28,825 nt of DNA, from NCBI GenBank assembly GCA_003517725.1, contig DOZZ01000040.1, positions 7,842 through 36,666 on the forward strand, read 5' to 3'. Position numbers and translations under genes: made by a program. The first letter of the stretch is position 1; the number at the start of each line of letters is the position of its first letter. This document shows, one piece after another, positions 18,314-25,790 of this stretch. The DNA comes from Bryobacterales bacterium. GTDB taxonomy: Bacteria; Acidobacteriota; Terriglobia; Bryobacterales; Bryobacteraceae. The notes under the pieces were generated by a model. The model made no database searches, was not told the DNA's origin, and was given only the letters and a program-made list of their open reading frames with translations.

Positions 18314-19201
18314 ATGTACACTAATACGGAGCGCATGGGTGTAGCCTCCCTCGGTTTCCTGTTTTTGGTGTTGGCTCAACCGCCCGCGGACTGTTCCAAG
18401 GGCGTGGAACTCTACTCGCAAAAGCGTCCGCGCGAATCGCTTTTAGCTCTGGGCAACTGTAAAGCGACCGTCGAAACGCTGTTCTACATGGGCCTCGATT
18501 ACCGCTCTCTCGAGAATCATCCCGAAGCGCGGAAATATCTGCTGACCGCCTTCCAGTCCGGCTACGACAACCCCCTGCTGCTCTACTCGCTGATCGAAGA
18601 AGAGAATGCGCTAGGCGAAAAGGCCGCGGGCCTCGATCACTTCCAGTTGATGCTGAGCCGCTATCCCGATTCCGTCTGGACCCACGTGCTGCTGGGCAAC
18701 GCCTACTTCAGCACCGAACGGGATCGAGAGGCGCAATCAGAATACGCGCAGGCCCTGGCGCGCGACTCCAAAGTGCCGAACGTGAATTTCCGGCTCGGCT
18801 ATCTGGCCTATCGGGCCGCACAGTATGAGTCGGCGGCGGAATATTTTCGCCACGAACTGGACCTCGATCCAGCGCACGCTGCGGCTAATCTGTTTTACGG
18901 CCAAACGCTGAAGGCACTGGGCCGGAATGCCGACGCCATCGGCTATTTGCGAAAGGCGATTGCGCTCGACCGGCAATCGCCCTTAACGTATCGAACCCTG
19001 GTGGGCGCCCTGCTGGCCGAGAATCGTTCGGAAGAGGCGATCGCGATCCTGCTGCAAGCGGAAAAGCTCTTCCCCGCGGATCCAACTTTTCCAGCCAGTC
19101 TTTCCCACCTGTACTTCGGGCTGCACCGCGAGGGCGAGGCACGGCGCGCCGCCGAGCGCGCGCGCGTTCTTACCGCCATCAAGCGGCAGAAAGGGCAGTA
19201 G
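18314..19201 (+). CDS. Exported TPR-repeat protein
   Basis: A 295-residue protein with a short hydrophobic N-terminal export segment (MGVASLGFLFLVLAQ) and then at least five tetratricopeptide repeats (for example LGYLAYRAAQYESAAEYFRH and GQTLKALGRNADAIGYLRKA), so a periplasmic protein-interaction scaffold is likely. ATG 18335, with GGAG three bases upstream, is an alternative start that would shorten the n-region; the first ATG overlaps a small perfect hairpin (18302-18316, CATGCG/CGCATG). It follows the receptor by 30 bases and precedes a second TPR gene by eight, so all three probably share a transcript. Confidence 0.82.
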   Translation: MYTNTERMGVASLGFLFLVLAQPPADCSKGVELYSQKRPRESLLALGNCKATVETLFYMGLDYRSLENHPEARKYLLTAFQSGYDNPLLLYSLIEEENALGEKAAGLDHFQLMLSRYPDSVWTHVLLGNAYFSTERDREAQSEYAQALARDSKVPNVNFRLGYLAYRAAQYESAAEYFRHELDLDPAHAAANLFYGQTLKALGRNADAIGYLRKAIALDRQSPLTYRTLVGALLAENRSEEAIAILLQAEKLFPADPTFPASLSHLYFGLHREGEARRAAERARVLTAIKRQKGQ

Positions 19202-19208
19202 ACACGCC

Positions 19209-20093
19209 ATGCTCGCTGTCCTGCTGCTTGCCGCATCCGCCTCGGCCGACGAATCCGCGCCGCTCGTGCGTTGCGTCGAACGCAGCGATCGCGCTTGCGT
19301 TGCCGCCCTTTTGTCGCATGCGCCGGGCAGCCCATCGCCGGAATTCCTCGCGGCTGCCGCGCGGGGGTACATTCTGCTTGGCGACCGAACGCATGCGGTC
19401 CAGGCGATCGTCGAAGCGGTAGCTCAACGGCCCCATGATTTCGAGTTGCTGATGAGCCAGGGCTGGGTGTACCAAAGATCCGGCGATCAGGTCTCGGCCA
19501 TTCGGTCGTTTTTGCTGGCCTCGCAAGTTGATTCAACGGCTCCGTCGGTCTTCTACGAACTTGGCATGAGCTTTTTCCTGCTGCATGAATTCGACCGTGC
19601 CGCCACGCACTTTCGTCACGCCATCGACCTCCACATGAAAGATGGTCGAGCCGACTTCATGCTGGGCGTGCTGGCCGTGCTGCAAGACGCGCTCCCCGAC
19701 GCCAAAGAACACTTCGAGCGCGCGCTCGCGCGTGAGCCGCAAAACGCTCATTATCTTTTGCATTACGGCGTATTGCTATCGCGGTTGAATGACAACGACG
19801 CGGCGTTGGCGCAAATGCGGAAGGCAGAGCAACTCGACCCCGCCAATCCGCTGACCCATTTCAACCTCGGCCGCCTGTACCGCGAACTCGGCCAACTGGA
19901 TGACGCCCGGCATGAGCTCCAGGAGGCGATCCGCCTGCGGCCGGATTTTTCCAGCGCCCATTACGTGCTCGCCGGTGTTTACAGGCGTCAAGGCCGGCCG
20001 CGCGATACCGCGACGGAACTCGCGCAATTCAAAAAGTTCAAACCCAAGGACGACGACGGCGATCCCATCGACGCCAGCCTTACCCAGCAGTAA
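19209..20093 (+). CDS. Exported TPR-repeat protein
   Basis: The 294-residue product has a compact signal peptide (MLAVLLLAASASADES) and about six TPR units, such as VFYELGMSFFLLHEFDRAAT, LHYGVLLSRLNDNDAALAQM and THFNLGRLYRELGQLDDARH. Most of the chain is repeats, ending in an acidic, Lys-rich tail. It looks like a diverged relative of the preceding TPR gene. In Acidobacteria TPR proteins are common next to Oar-like receptors, but no function is proven. It ends six bases before the convergent LssY_C gene. Confidence 0.85.
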   Translation: MLAVLLLAASASADESAPLVRCVERSDRACVAALLSHAPGSPSPEFLAAAARGYILLGDRTHAVQAIVEAVAQRPHDFELLMSQGWVYQRSGDQVSAIRSFLLASQVDSTAPSVFYELGMSFFLLHEFDRAATHFRHAIDLHMKDGRADFMLGVLAVLQDALPDAKEHFERALAREPQNAHYLLHYGVLLSRLNDNDAALAQMRKAEQLDPANPLTHFNLGRLYRELGQLDDARHELQEAIRLRPDFSSAHYVLAGVYRRQGRPRDTATELAQFKKFKPKDDDGDPIDASLTQQ

Positions 20094-20099
20094 CGGCCT

Positions 20100-21632
20100 T
20101 CACGCACCCAGTGCCAGGCGCAGTCGCGATACTTGGCGCTGTAAAGACGACCAGGCGAGACTTAGCGCTGGCCAGTGAGCGGAGACATCCCCGGCCGATT
20201 CCGAGGCCGCATGCGCATGGCCCCGAGCGAGATCGAAGGTTCGGCGGGCCACCTCATAAATGCGCCAATACATATTGGCGCGAATCAGATCGCTGCGCGT
20301 GACTAGTATTTCGCGCCGGACCAGGCGCTGCCACTTTCCGCCCCGAATAGCCGGCATGCTGGCGTCCAGCGCGACCGGCGGCGCGGCTGAGCACTCGTGG
20401 AAGCGCACCACCGCCAGACGCCCGTCTGTTACGAATGAATCGCCCGTGCCGTTTTGAGCCGACTGCGGAACTGTCGGCCTGTCGATCCAGGCCACTCGGC
20501 TGGCGCAAGCGCTGAACGCCAGGTCATACGTCACCTTTTCGCGCTCCTCATCCACGTTCGCGTCGATGCGGTGCGTGAAGGTTCGCCCCGGACGCAAATA
20601 GGCAAAGTCGACATCGTGAGAGGCAGCCGCCATCCACAGTTCCTGCCCTTGCCACCGGCCCGGTTGCTTCCACACTCGCAGATGATGGCGCTTGGAAAGG
20701 TCGTTGAGCCCCTTCTGCCAGCACATGTCGGCTTCCGCCTCGTTCAGCAGTAAAGATGTCATCGGCGGCGCCGCGTACCCGCGGGTTTCAGCCGCCGCGC
20801 GGATATAACCGATGCGCGACCGCATGGAGAGAGGCCGGGCTGAGTTCCACCCCGCCGCGCGAAAAGCGGCCGTGATCTGGCTCTCCGATCCGACCAGCAG
20901 TATGTTCGTTGGATCCGAAAGCCGGTCCGATTCAGGGTCAATTGTGCGAACCGGCATGGCCGCCGCCAGGCTTTCGAGCTCCGTTAGCTCCGAAGAAGCA
21001 AGCTTTTCGGCCGGTTCGGCCCCCTCCGGAGATGCCGGCAGCACCATGTCACTCGTCACTTCAAGCGTGAGCTCGGTGCCGGCCGGGTAGTAGATCTCGG
21101 GCTCAGGAAGTTGCACCACCAACGATTTGATGGCCCATGCGGCGATTTGCGCGTGGAAATGCCACAGAAGCGCCATCTTGATGTAGCCACTCACCCGGTA
21201 CGAAATACTGGATGTGGCTCGGATACCCTCAATCAGACCCGCATGGTTCACCCGCTCGCGGCCATTGTCGACCTGCGCGACTCGCGCCTCCATCTCCTTT
21301 GTCGCGCCGTCAGGCAGCGTGATACTGGTGAACTCCAAATCCATCGAGGCCCGTTCGTGAAGGATTCCATAGCCGACGCGTTTTACTGACTTGATCCGTC
21401 CTGAAAGCAGGCATCCGGCGTGAAGCGCCTCCCGACCACCCACGCTGACCGGCGCGATCAAGACGGCGCTGATCGGAGTATCTACGGAACTCGACCACGA
21501 CGCCACCGGAGTATTCATTCGAATCCGAAGCTCGGTGCCGGCCGGCACGTGGATGAACAGGATCGAGTAAATTGCGTGCAGCAAGCACACCAATGCTGTC
21601 ATCGCGTCCCCGCCGTTCGCGGCAACGGGCAT
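20100..21632 (-). CDS. LssY_C domain protein with two PAGTEL-type beta modules
   Basis: A protein of 510 residues. Near the N-terminus a hydrophobic segment (LVCLLHAIYSILFI) may be a signal or anchor. Two similar beta motifs follow, VPAGTELRIRM and YPAGTELTLEV, with glycine-rich strands between. The region about 235-415 fits LssY_C (PF14067): PTNILLVGSESQITAAFRAAGW, MTSLLLNEAEADMCWQKGLND and ASHDVDFAYLRPGRTFTHRID. LssY_C is found in DedA/PAP2-type membrane proteins and alone; its activity is unknown. Convergent with the TPR gene. An internal ATG at 21602 is an alternative start. The 242 bases upstream (21633-21874) contain a G/C-rich stem at 21676-21713 and nothing else that I recognise. Confidence 0.83.
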   Translation of the reverse strand: MPVAANGGDAMTALVCLLHAIYSILFIHVPAGTELRIRMNTPVASWSSSVDTPISAVLIAPVSVGGREALHAGCLLSGRIKSVKRVGYGILHERASMDLEFTSITLPDGATKEMEARVAQVDNGRERVNHAGLIEGIRATSSISYRVSGYIKMALLWHFHAQIAAWAIKSLVVQLPEPEIYYPAGTELTLEVTSDMVLPASPEGAEPAEKLASSELTELESLAAAMPVRTIDPESDRLSDPTNILLVGSESQITAAFRAAGWNSARPLSMRSRIGYIRAAAETRGYAAPPMTSLLLNEAEADMCWQKGLNDLSKRHHLRVWKQPGRWQGQELWMAAASHDVDFAYLRPGRTFTHRIDANVDEEREKVTYDLAFSACASRVAWIDRPTVPQSAQNGTGDSFVTDGRLAVVRFHECSAAPPVALDASMPAIRGGKWQRLVRREILVTRSDLIRANMYWRIYEVARRTFDLARGHAHAASESAGDVSAHWPALSLAWSSLQRQVSRLRLALGA

Positions 21633-21874
21633 CCCGGCCTCATGCCGCCCGCTTGATCGAAGGCATCAGTAATTAATGCGGCTGGGGGCGGCGTCAGCGA
21701 GTGGCCCCCGCATCCGAGCACGGAACACACTCAACGTTGACGATTCGCGGCCCCAACACTGCGCCTAAGATCGTCCCACAAAATGCGCGGCCATCGATAC
21801 GAGCAATCCAGTTTTTTTGACGGATTCCGGTAGCTGCCGTATGGCCGATCACCAGAACAGCAGGTTTGCCCACC

Positions 21875-22336
21875 TCAGTGTTGCGGCTCTTTAACGATGC
21901 GCTGGATCTCCGGCATGACGTCCGCCACCTGCGCCATTCCCAGACTCATCGATTTTTGCATCAGCAGCGGCATCTTCTGCAGCACGGCGCGGCCGGCCGG
22001 CGATTCGTAGAAGGCCAGCATGCCGTCGATTTCCTGGTCCGAGAAGGTCTCGTCATAGAGCTTGACGTATTGGGGGCGCATCTTCTCCCAGTTCATGCGA
22101 GCCTTAATCGCGTCCATCACCCTCGCCTGCATTTGGCGCGCCTGAGCCTGTTGTTCAGGAGTCGAACCCGGCGGCATTTGCGATGCGGCCATCGCTTTCA
22201 GTTGGTCGAACATGCGGTCCACGTTGGCGGCGGCGTTGGTGAGCGTCAGTAGGCGCTCGATTCTGGCCTCCTTGGAAAGCTGCTGCCCGCTGGACAACCC
22301 TGCGGCCCAGAGCAAAGTCAACGCAAGGTATTTCAT
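21875..22336 (-). CDS. DUF2059 family exported protein
   Basis: The 153-residue product starts with a signal peptide (MKYLALTLLWAAGLSSGQ). It then shows the DUF2059 pattern: short helices and the conserved YDETFSDQEIDGMLAFYESPAGRAVLQKMPLLMQKSM. This helical family is secreted in many Gram-negative bacteria and has no known biochemical role. The reading frame extends upstream to 22429, but the ATG at 22336 is preferred because the export signal begins there. It is divergent from the next gene, with a 124-base shared upstream region. Confidence 0.87.
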   Translation of the reverse strand: MKYLALTLLWAAGLSSGQQLSKEARIERLLTLTNAAANVDRMFDQLKAMAASQMPPGSTPEQQAQARQMQARVMDAIKARMNWEKMRPQYVKLYDETFSDQEIDGMLAFYESPAGRAVLQKMPLLMQKSMSLGMAQVADVMPEIQRIVKEPQH

Positions 22337-22460
22337 GCGCAGGAGTGTACATGACTTTGCTGCTCCGCGCATCTTGCAAAAAATAAAGAATGAAAACACT
22401 TGCTTTCCGCTTGCAAACGCGGGCAACATCGTACGCTAGATAGCCGCCGAAAGGAAATCC

Positions 22461-23159
22461 ATGAAACCTGGATACACGTTGCTTCTCGTCCTGTCGATCG
22501 CCGCCGCCCAGAGCGCTGTTGCCCAGCGCGGCCCCGTCGCCCGCACCGACCTATACCACGTGCTGCTCGCCAAAGCGGCTCCCGGCAAAGCCGCCCAAAT
22601 GGCCGACGCCCTCAAAACGCCGGACCCCGGCGCGGCCATGAAGGGACACCTGCTGATTTTGCGCCACCAGGAAGGCGAGGACTGGGACTACGCCATGATC
22701 GAGCACCTGGGTACCAAAGCCACGGTTGACGCCGCCGCCCCTTCCACGCCGCCTGCCGTCCGCGATCTTTTCGCCTGGCACAGCGACACTTTCGTGACCG
22801 GTCCAGCCTGGCCCGTATTTGCCCACGCTCTGGGCCTCGACCCGGCGTCGAAAACTGGCGGCTCCGTCTACGTGCTCTCGATCTACCGCGTCGTCCCCGG
22901 ACATCGCGATCAACTGGAGTCGGCTCTCGCCGAGCCTCCGAACCCTGCTGACAAGACTGCCGGCCTCGTCCTGTTGCAGCATCTGGAGGGCGGCCCGTGG
23001 CAATACCTCACGATCACCCGCTACAACTCCTGGACGGACTTTGGCGCCAGTGAAAGCAGCAGCGTTGCCAACACCGCGAAAGGCTCCGGAGGCTGGTTCC
23101 AGATGCGCGAACACGCCGCTTTTCACACCGACACCTTGGCGGACCGCATCGCGCCGTAG
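22461..23159 (+). CDS. Hypothetical exported protein, NIPSNAP/dimeric alpha-beta-like
   Basis: A 232-residue protein with a clean signal peptide (MKPGYTLLLVLSIAAAQSAVAQ) and an AAAGGA ribosome site just upstream. Two halves look alike: LYHVLLAKAAPGKAAQMADAL and YVLSIYRVVPGHRDQLESAL each begin a strand-helix unit and later reach GHLLILRHQEGEDWDY or GLVLLQHLEGGPWQYL. This suggests two fused ferredoxin-like (dimeric alpha-beta barrel, NIPSNAP-type) modules. That is a by-eye structural guess and no substrate is evident. Confidence 0.72.
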   Translation: MKPGYTLLLVLSIAAAQSAVAQRGPVARTDLYHVLLAKAAPGKAAQMADALKTPDPGAAMKGHLLILRHQEGEDWDYAMIEHLGTKATVDAAAPSTPPAVRDLFAWHSDTFVTGPAWPVFAHALGLDPASKTGGSVYVLSIYRVVPGHRDQLESALAEPPNPADKTAGLVLLQHLEGGPWQYLTITRYNSWTDFGASESSSVANTAKGSGGWFQMREHAAFHTDTLADRIAP

Positions 23160-23185
23160 CCCGTGCGCCTAAGTAAACGCCGAAG

Positions 23186-23626
23186 TCATCGCGCAACCCT
23201 CAACACAAAGCTCTGCGAAACTGAATGTCCCACGGCATCTTCGGCGGTGAGCTTGTATTCCGTGTCCTTCCGCGGAGTAACTTGCAAACAATGGTTCACC
23301 GCGGGCCGGATCTCCTCCACGGCTGGTTCGATCCGGACCAGCTTCGCGCCGCTAACTCCATAGCAGACCGTCGCGTGACTGCCGCGCCGGATAACACCGG
23401 GGCTGGCATAGAAGGCCGTGATGCGGAGCCCATCGCCGCCCAGCATTTCAAGCGTCTTTCGCGCCTGTTCGGCTTCCTCGCTGGACTTTGTGCGCTCCGC
23501 GTTCCGCTCCCCGCTCCAGCGCGAATAGAAGACCACGCCGTCGTAGATCAGCGCTACTGCGGCCATCGCGGTGAGCCATGGCAAGCTGCGTCTCAGCCAT
23601 GCCAGAGGACTCTTTAAGTCTTGCAG
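23186..23626 (-). CDS. Membrane-anchored protein with Ig-like C-terminal domain; likely CTG start
   Basis: I do not recognise a named family. Residues about 18-33 form a membrane helix (WLTAMAAVALIYDGVVFY), followed by a charged coiled linker (SSEEAEQARKTLEML) and a beta-rich domain (ITAFYASPGVIRRGSHATVCYGVSG ... VTPRKDTEYKLTAED) like the small Ig-like repeats of acidobacterial exported proteins. TTG 23584 is possible but has no ribosome site and cuts the basic segment before the helix (LAWLRRSL). A CTG at 23624-23626 has a strong GGGAGGT (complement of 23633-23639) six bases upstream and restores that segment, so I prefer it. It is 48 bases downstream of the next gene on the same strand. Confidence 0.65.
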   Translation of the reverse strand: MQDLKSPLAWLRRSLPWLTAMAAVALIYDGVVFYSRWSGERNAERTKSSEEAEQARKTLEMLGGDGLRITAFYASPGVIRRGSHATVCYGVSGAKLVRIEPAVEEIRPAVNHCLQVTPRKDTEYKLTAEDAVGHSVSQSFVLRVAR

Positions 23627-23674
23627 TTCACGACCTCCCGCATTGCTTCGTGGCTCACCGCATCGAAAGCAGCG

Positions 23675-24226
23675 TTAACGATACCAGTCGCTGTCCCGAT
23701 GGTAGTGATAGCGGTCCCGTACATAGCCAGGATCGCCCCAAGTCACTATGCGTAGTGGCTCCTGCAGCTGGAATGTGATTACGGCGCCGGCGGGCACGCG
23801 TATTTCGCCGCCGCGGGCCTCCATCTGTCCCTGGTCTCCGGCAATGGCGCCCACGATAGCGCCGATCAGCCCCGCTCCGTTATCGTATTGTTGCCTCCGC
23901 GTGTTGAACTCCGGGCCGGTCGTGTCCATGGCATAACGGCGGCCGTTGACCGTAACCGATTCAAGATCGAGCGCCATCTGACCCGGGCCCGTCTGGCGCA
24001 CAATCAACTCCGCGATGGCTCCCCGCTGGATCACCAGATGTCCATCGCTGGCATACACGTCGCGCGCAATTCGTGCCGGAAAAATGCGTCCCCGGTCCCA
24101 CTCATGCAACTGAATCGGCTGCTCCGCTCTAACCGGAATCTGGGTTCCCGGCGCGATCGTATCCGCGGAAGCGCAGATCTGCATGCCGAGAAAAACTGCC
24201 GGCGCGGCCCATAATAAGCTCTTCAT
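23675..24226 (-). CDS. Hypothetical exported glycine-zipper protein
   Basis: The ATG at 24226 is chosen over an upstream in-frame start because GGAGGT (complement of 24232-24237) lies five bases before it and a signal peptide follows (MKSLLWAAPAVFLGMQICASA). The mature part has two beta segments with a P-G/A-G signature (IAPGTQIPVRAEQPIQL, VPAGAVITFQLQEPL), which resemble the PAGTEL motifs of the LssY_C protein, separated by a glycine zipper (GLIGAIVGAIAGDQG). A His/Tyr/Arg-rich tail ends the 183 residues. Function unknown. Likely cotranscribed with the membrane protein downstream. Confidence 0.75.
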   Translation of the reverse strand: MKSLLWAAPAVFLGMQICASADTIAPGTQIPVRAEQPIQLHEWDRGRIFPARIARDVYASDGHLVIQRGAIAELIVRQTGPGQMALDLESVTVNGRRYAMDTTGPEFNTRRQQYDNGAGLIGAIVGAIAGDQGQMEARGGEIRVPAGAVITFQLQEPLRIVTWGDPGYVRDRYHYHRDSDWYR

Positions 24227-24392
24227 AACAAACCTCCTTCTCACCACGAGCAATATCCATGCCATTCGGGTGATCACAAATGGATACCGGGCGTGCGAAG
24301 TAGCGGAGGTCTACTCGCCGCTCGGACCCGCCTCGCTTGGTGGCGAGAACCCGCGTTGAGTGCTTCGGCGGGGCATAATGGAGGTGGCATAC

Positions 24393-24708
24393 ATGAATCC
24401 GGCTCTCCACCTCGGTGACACGCAATTCGACGGCCCGTCGCTCGCGGAAGTGTGCCGCCGCTACGCTGTCAAGGAGCTTTCACTGTTTGGATCCGCAGGC
24501 CGTGGCGAGATGCGTCCAGAAAGTGACATCGACATCATGGTGGAGTTCGAGCCTGGGGCACGCATCGGTTTGATCAGGTTCGAATCGCTTTGTTGTTGAG
24601 TTGGAGTCGCTAGCGGGTCGCAGAGTCGATTTGGTCACCAAGGGTGGACTAAAACCTTGGATACGACCACGGGTTCTCAACGATGCCCGGGTCATCTATG
24701 CGGCATGA
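24393..24708 (+). pseudogene. MNT-type nucleotidyltransferase (minimal Pol-beta fold), one-base frameshift
   Basis: The first frame starts at ATG 24393, seven bases after GGAGGTG, and carries the full active site: LFGSAGRGEMRPESDIDIMVEF, with the GSxxRG loop and DxD metal ligands. It stops at about 24599. From about 24588 the shifted frame continues as FVVELESLAGRRVDLVTKGGLKPWIRPRVL and ends at 24708, the normal C-terminus of the family. One extra base in CGCTTTGTTG explains the break; without it the protein would be 104 residues, the usual length. MNT proteins pair with HEPN (HepT/DUF86) partners as toxin-antitoxin systems and modify the HEPN protein by AMPylation. The stub of such a partner follows directly. 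Confidence 0.83.
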
Positions 24709-24814
24709 GCCATTCTTAAGGGACATTCTCGCTGCCTGCCGCAAGATTGAAGCAATTGCGGCACCCATCGAGGATTCGAACCTGAAAGCAAAAGAGTGTA
24801 GCAGTTTGACTTAA
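24698..24814 (+). pseudogene. Truncated HepT (DUF86/HEPN) remnant
   Basis: A start codon overlapping the end of the nucleotidyltransferase (ATG 24698) opens 38 residues, MRHEPFLRDILAACRKIEAI and onward, matching the first helix of DUF86/HepT proteins, the standard partner of MNT. Normal HepT has about 110 residues and a catalytic RX4-6H motif; both the length and the motif are missing, so the RNase would be dead. The stop is 32 bases before the first 35-bp repeat at 24847, which suggests that the rest was removed by rearrangement at the repeat (inference). Confidence 0.6.
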
Positions 24815-24846
24815 CGAAATGCACTGTGTTTTCAGCGAAGAAGAAT

Positions 24847-24881
24847 CTGGCTCCCCAGTCTGGTCACGTTTCGAACTTTTG
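24847..24881. repeat. Dispersed repeat copy A (left flank of hicBA)
   Basis: A 35-base unit beginning CTGGCTCCCCAGTCTGG and ending CGTTTCGAACTTTTG. It differs from copy B (25421-25455) at only one position. Lies 43 bases before the hicB start. Confidence 0.8.
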
Positions 24882-24910
24882 CAAAGGCTGGCAACGCCTC
24901 ACCTCTCTGG

Positions 24911-24916
24911 TAGAAT
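24911..24916 (+). promoter_or_regulatory. -10 element of hicBA, possibly leaderless
   Basis: TAGAAT matches the -10 consensus at five of six bases and ends eight bases before the hicB ATG (24925). A start point at about 24923-24925 would make the mRNA leaderless or nearly so, which fits the lack of a ribosome site there. The -35 is weak (TGGCAA at 24889-24894). Confidence 0.45.
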
Positions 24917-24924
24917 CCTGGGTA

Positions 24925-25140
24925 ATGAAGTATCGCGTTTACCTGGAACCAGACGAGGACGGGGTGTTCGTTGCAATTTGCCCGGCTCTGCCTGGATGTG
25001 TTTCCCAGGGCCGAACCCGGGCGGAAGCAACCGAGAACATCCGCGAGGCAATCGAAGGTTACTTGAAGAGCCTCCGCAAGCACGGCGATCCGTTGCCTCC
25101 CAGCATAATCGAGGAGGTCATTGAGGTTGCCGGCGGATGA
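24925..25140 (+). CDS. hicB: HicB-family antitoxin
   Basis: A 71-residue protein starting MKYRVYLEPDEDGVFVAICP, the partial RNase-H-like fold of HicB antitoxins, followed by LPGCVSQGRTRAEATENIREAIEGYL. It lacks the C-terminal DNA-binding domain found in longer HicB proteins, so repression of the operon may be weak or done by another route. The frame is open further upstream (to 24826) but that part runs through the repeat and is not protein-like. Antitoxin first, overlapping hicA by four bases (ATGA at 25137-25140). Confidence 0.88.
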   Translation: MKYRVYLEPDEDGVFVAICPALPGCVSQGRTRAEATENIREAIEGYLKSLRKHGDPLPPSIIEEVIEVAGG

Positions 25141-25349
25141 AGCTGCCGGTTGTTTCCGGCAGTCAAGGCATCCGAAAAGCCGGATACGAACTCGATGAAC
25201 AGCACGGGAGCCACATCATTCTTCGACGCAACGATCCGCCGCATAGACGCCTCTCCGTTCCAAATCACAAAGAGCTTGCTAAAGAGACTCTCCGCGCGTT
25301 GATTCGTGAGGCCGGGCTTACTGTGGAAGAGTTCGCGACGCTGCTTTAG
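25137..25349 (+). CDS. hicA: HicA-family mRNA interferase toxin, N-terminal helix shortened
   Basis: A 70-residue dsRBD-like toxin. MKLPVVSG opens the protein, GSHIILRR holds the active-site His, and NHKELAKETLRALIREAGLTVEEF is the standard C-terminal half. Between SG and KAGYEL there are six residues, where typical HicA sequences have about ten (SGxxVLRALEKAGY), so about four residues appear to be missing from helix 1. This in-frame loss could weaken the toxin. By family it cleaves mRNA. Coupled to hicB and bounded downstream by repeat copy B. Confidence 0.87.
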   Translation: MKLPVVSGSQGIRKAGYELDEQHGSHIILRRNDPPHRRLSVPNHKELAKETLRALIREAGLTVEEFATLL

Positions 25350-25420
25350 TGTCGCCGCCCCGCACGACTGCCGCTGACCTGTGCTGGGTAGAGTTCGAAT
25401 CCCACATGGGGTTTTGAAAA

Positions 25421-25455
25421 CTGGCTCCCCAGTCTGGACACGTTTCGAACTTTTG
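25421..25455. repeat. Dispersed repeat copy B (right flank of hicBA)
   Basis: Same 35-base unit as copy A, same orientation, 34 of 35 identical (A has T where B has A at CTGGaCACG). The two copies start 574 bases apart and enclose exactly the hicBA pair. Confidence 0.8.
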
Positions 25456-25540
25456 TTGCCCAACTGGCATCGTGATCGAACCTGTCAACCGGGTGCTTTT
25501 TCAGAAGGATAGGCTTGGGGCGTCGAGCACCGTCCACGAC

Positions 25541-25570
25541 GGGCACCCAGCCTGGACACGTCTCGAACTT
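25541..25570. repeat. Dispersed repeat copy C (diverged)
   Basis: Thirty bases aligned without gaps to the unit (CCCAGCCTGGACACG then TCTCGAACTT); 25 of 30 match copy B. Same orientation as A and B. Confidence 0.6.
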
Positions 25571-25790
25571 ACCGTTTTGGACCCCAGCTCGCCGGAACAG
25601 ACGCGCAGAGAAGCCCATAGGATCGCGCCAACTTCCAAGGGGTCCCGCCGTCTGGACTGGAGGCCACGGATAACTTCCGGATGCCGCGTGATGCACGATT
25701 TGGCCGATGGGGATGACGGCAATGCCGGATGCGCCCACGGGTATGAGTTGATACAGTGGAGGCGCTTGGCGCAAAAGAGGAACACTACCC

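Larger units (their letters stand above)
25350..25790. other. Non-coding interval with repeat copies B and C
   Basis: No convincing gene: open frames on both strands have no family signature and unnatural composition. The interval holds repeat copies B and C. A ribosome-site-like GAGGA lies just before the next gene at 25791. Confidence 0.6.

Noticed and set aside
24129..24425. 98-residue minus-strand frame between the exported protein and the nucleotidyltransferase
   Set aside because: It spans the divergent upstream region and overlaps both real gene starts; no recognisable motif.
24769..24785. tRNA T-arm-like sequence (AGGATTCGAACCTG, minus strand AGGTTCGAATCCT)
   Set aside because: The stem has a mismatch, no acceptor or anticodon arm is present, and the bases are explained by the HepT stub frame.
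25385..25405. Second T-loop-like TTCGAAT at 25393
   Set aside because: Flanks do not pair and no other tRNA arm can be found.
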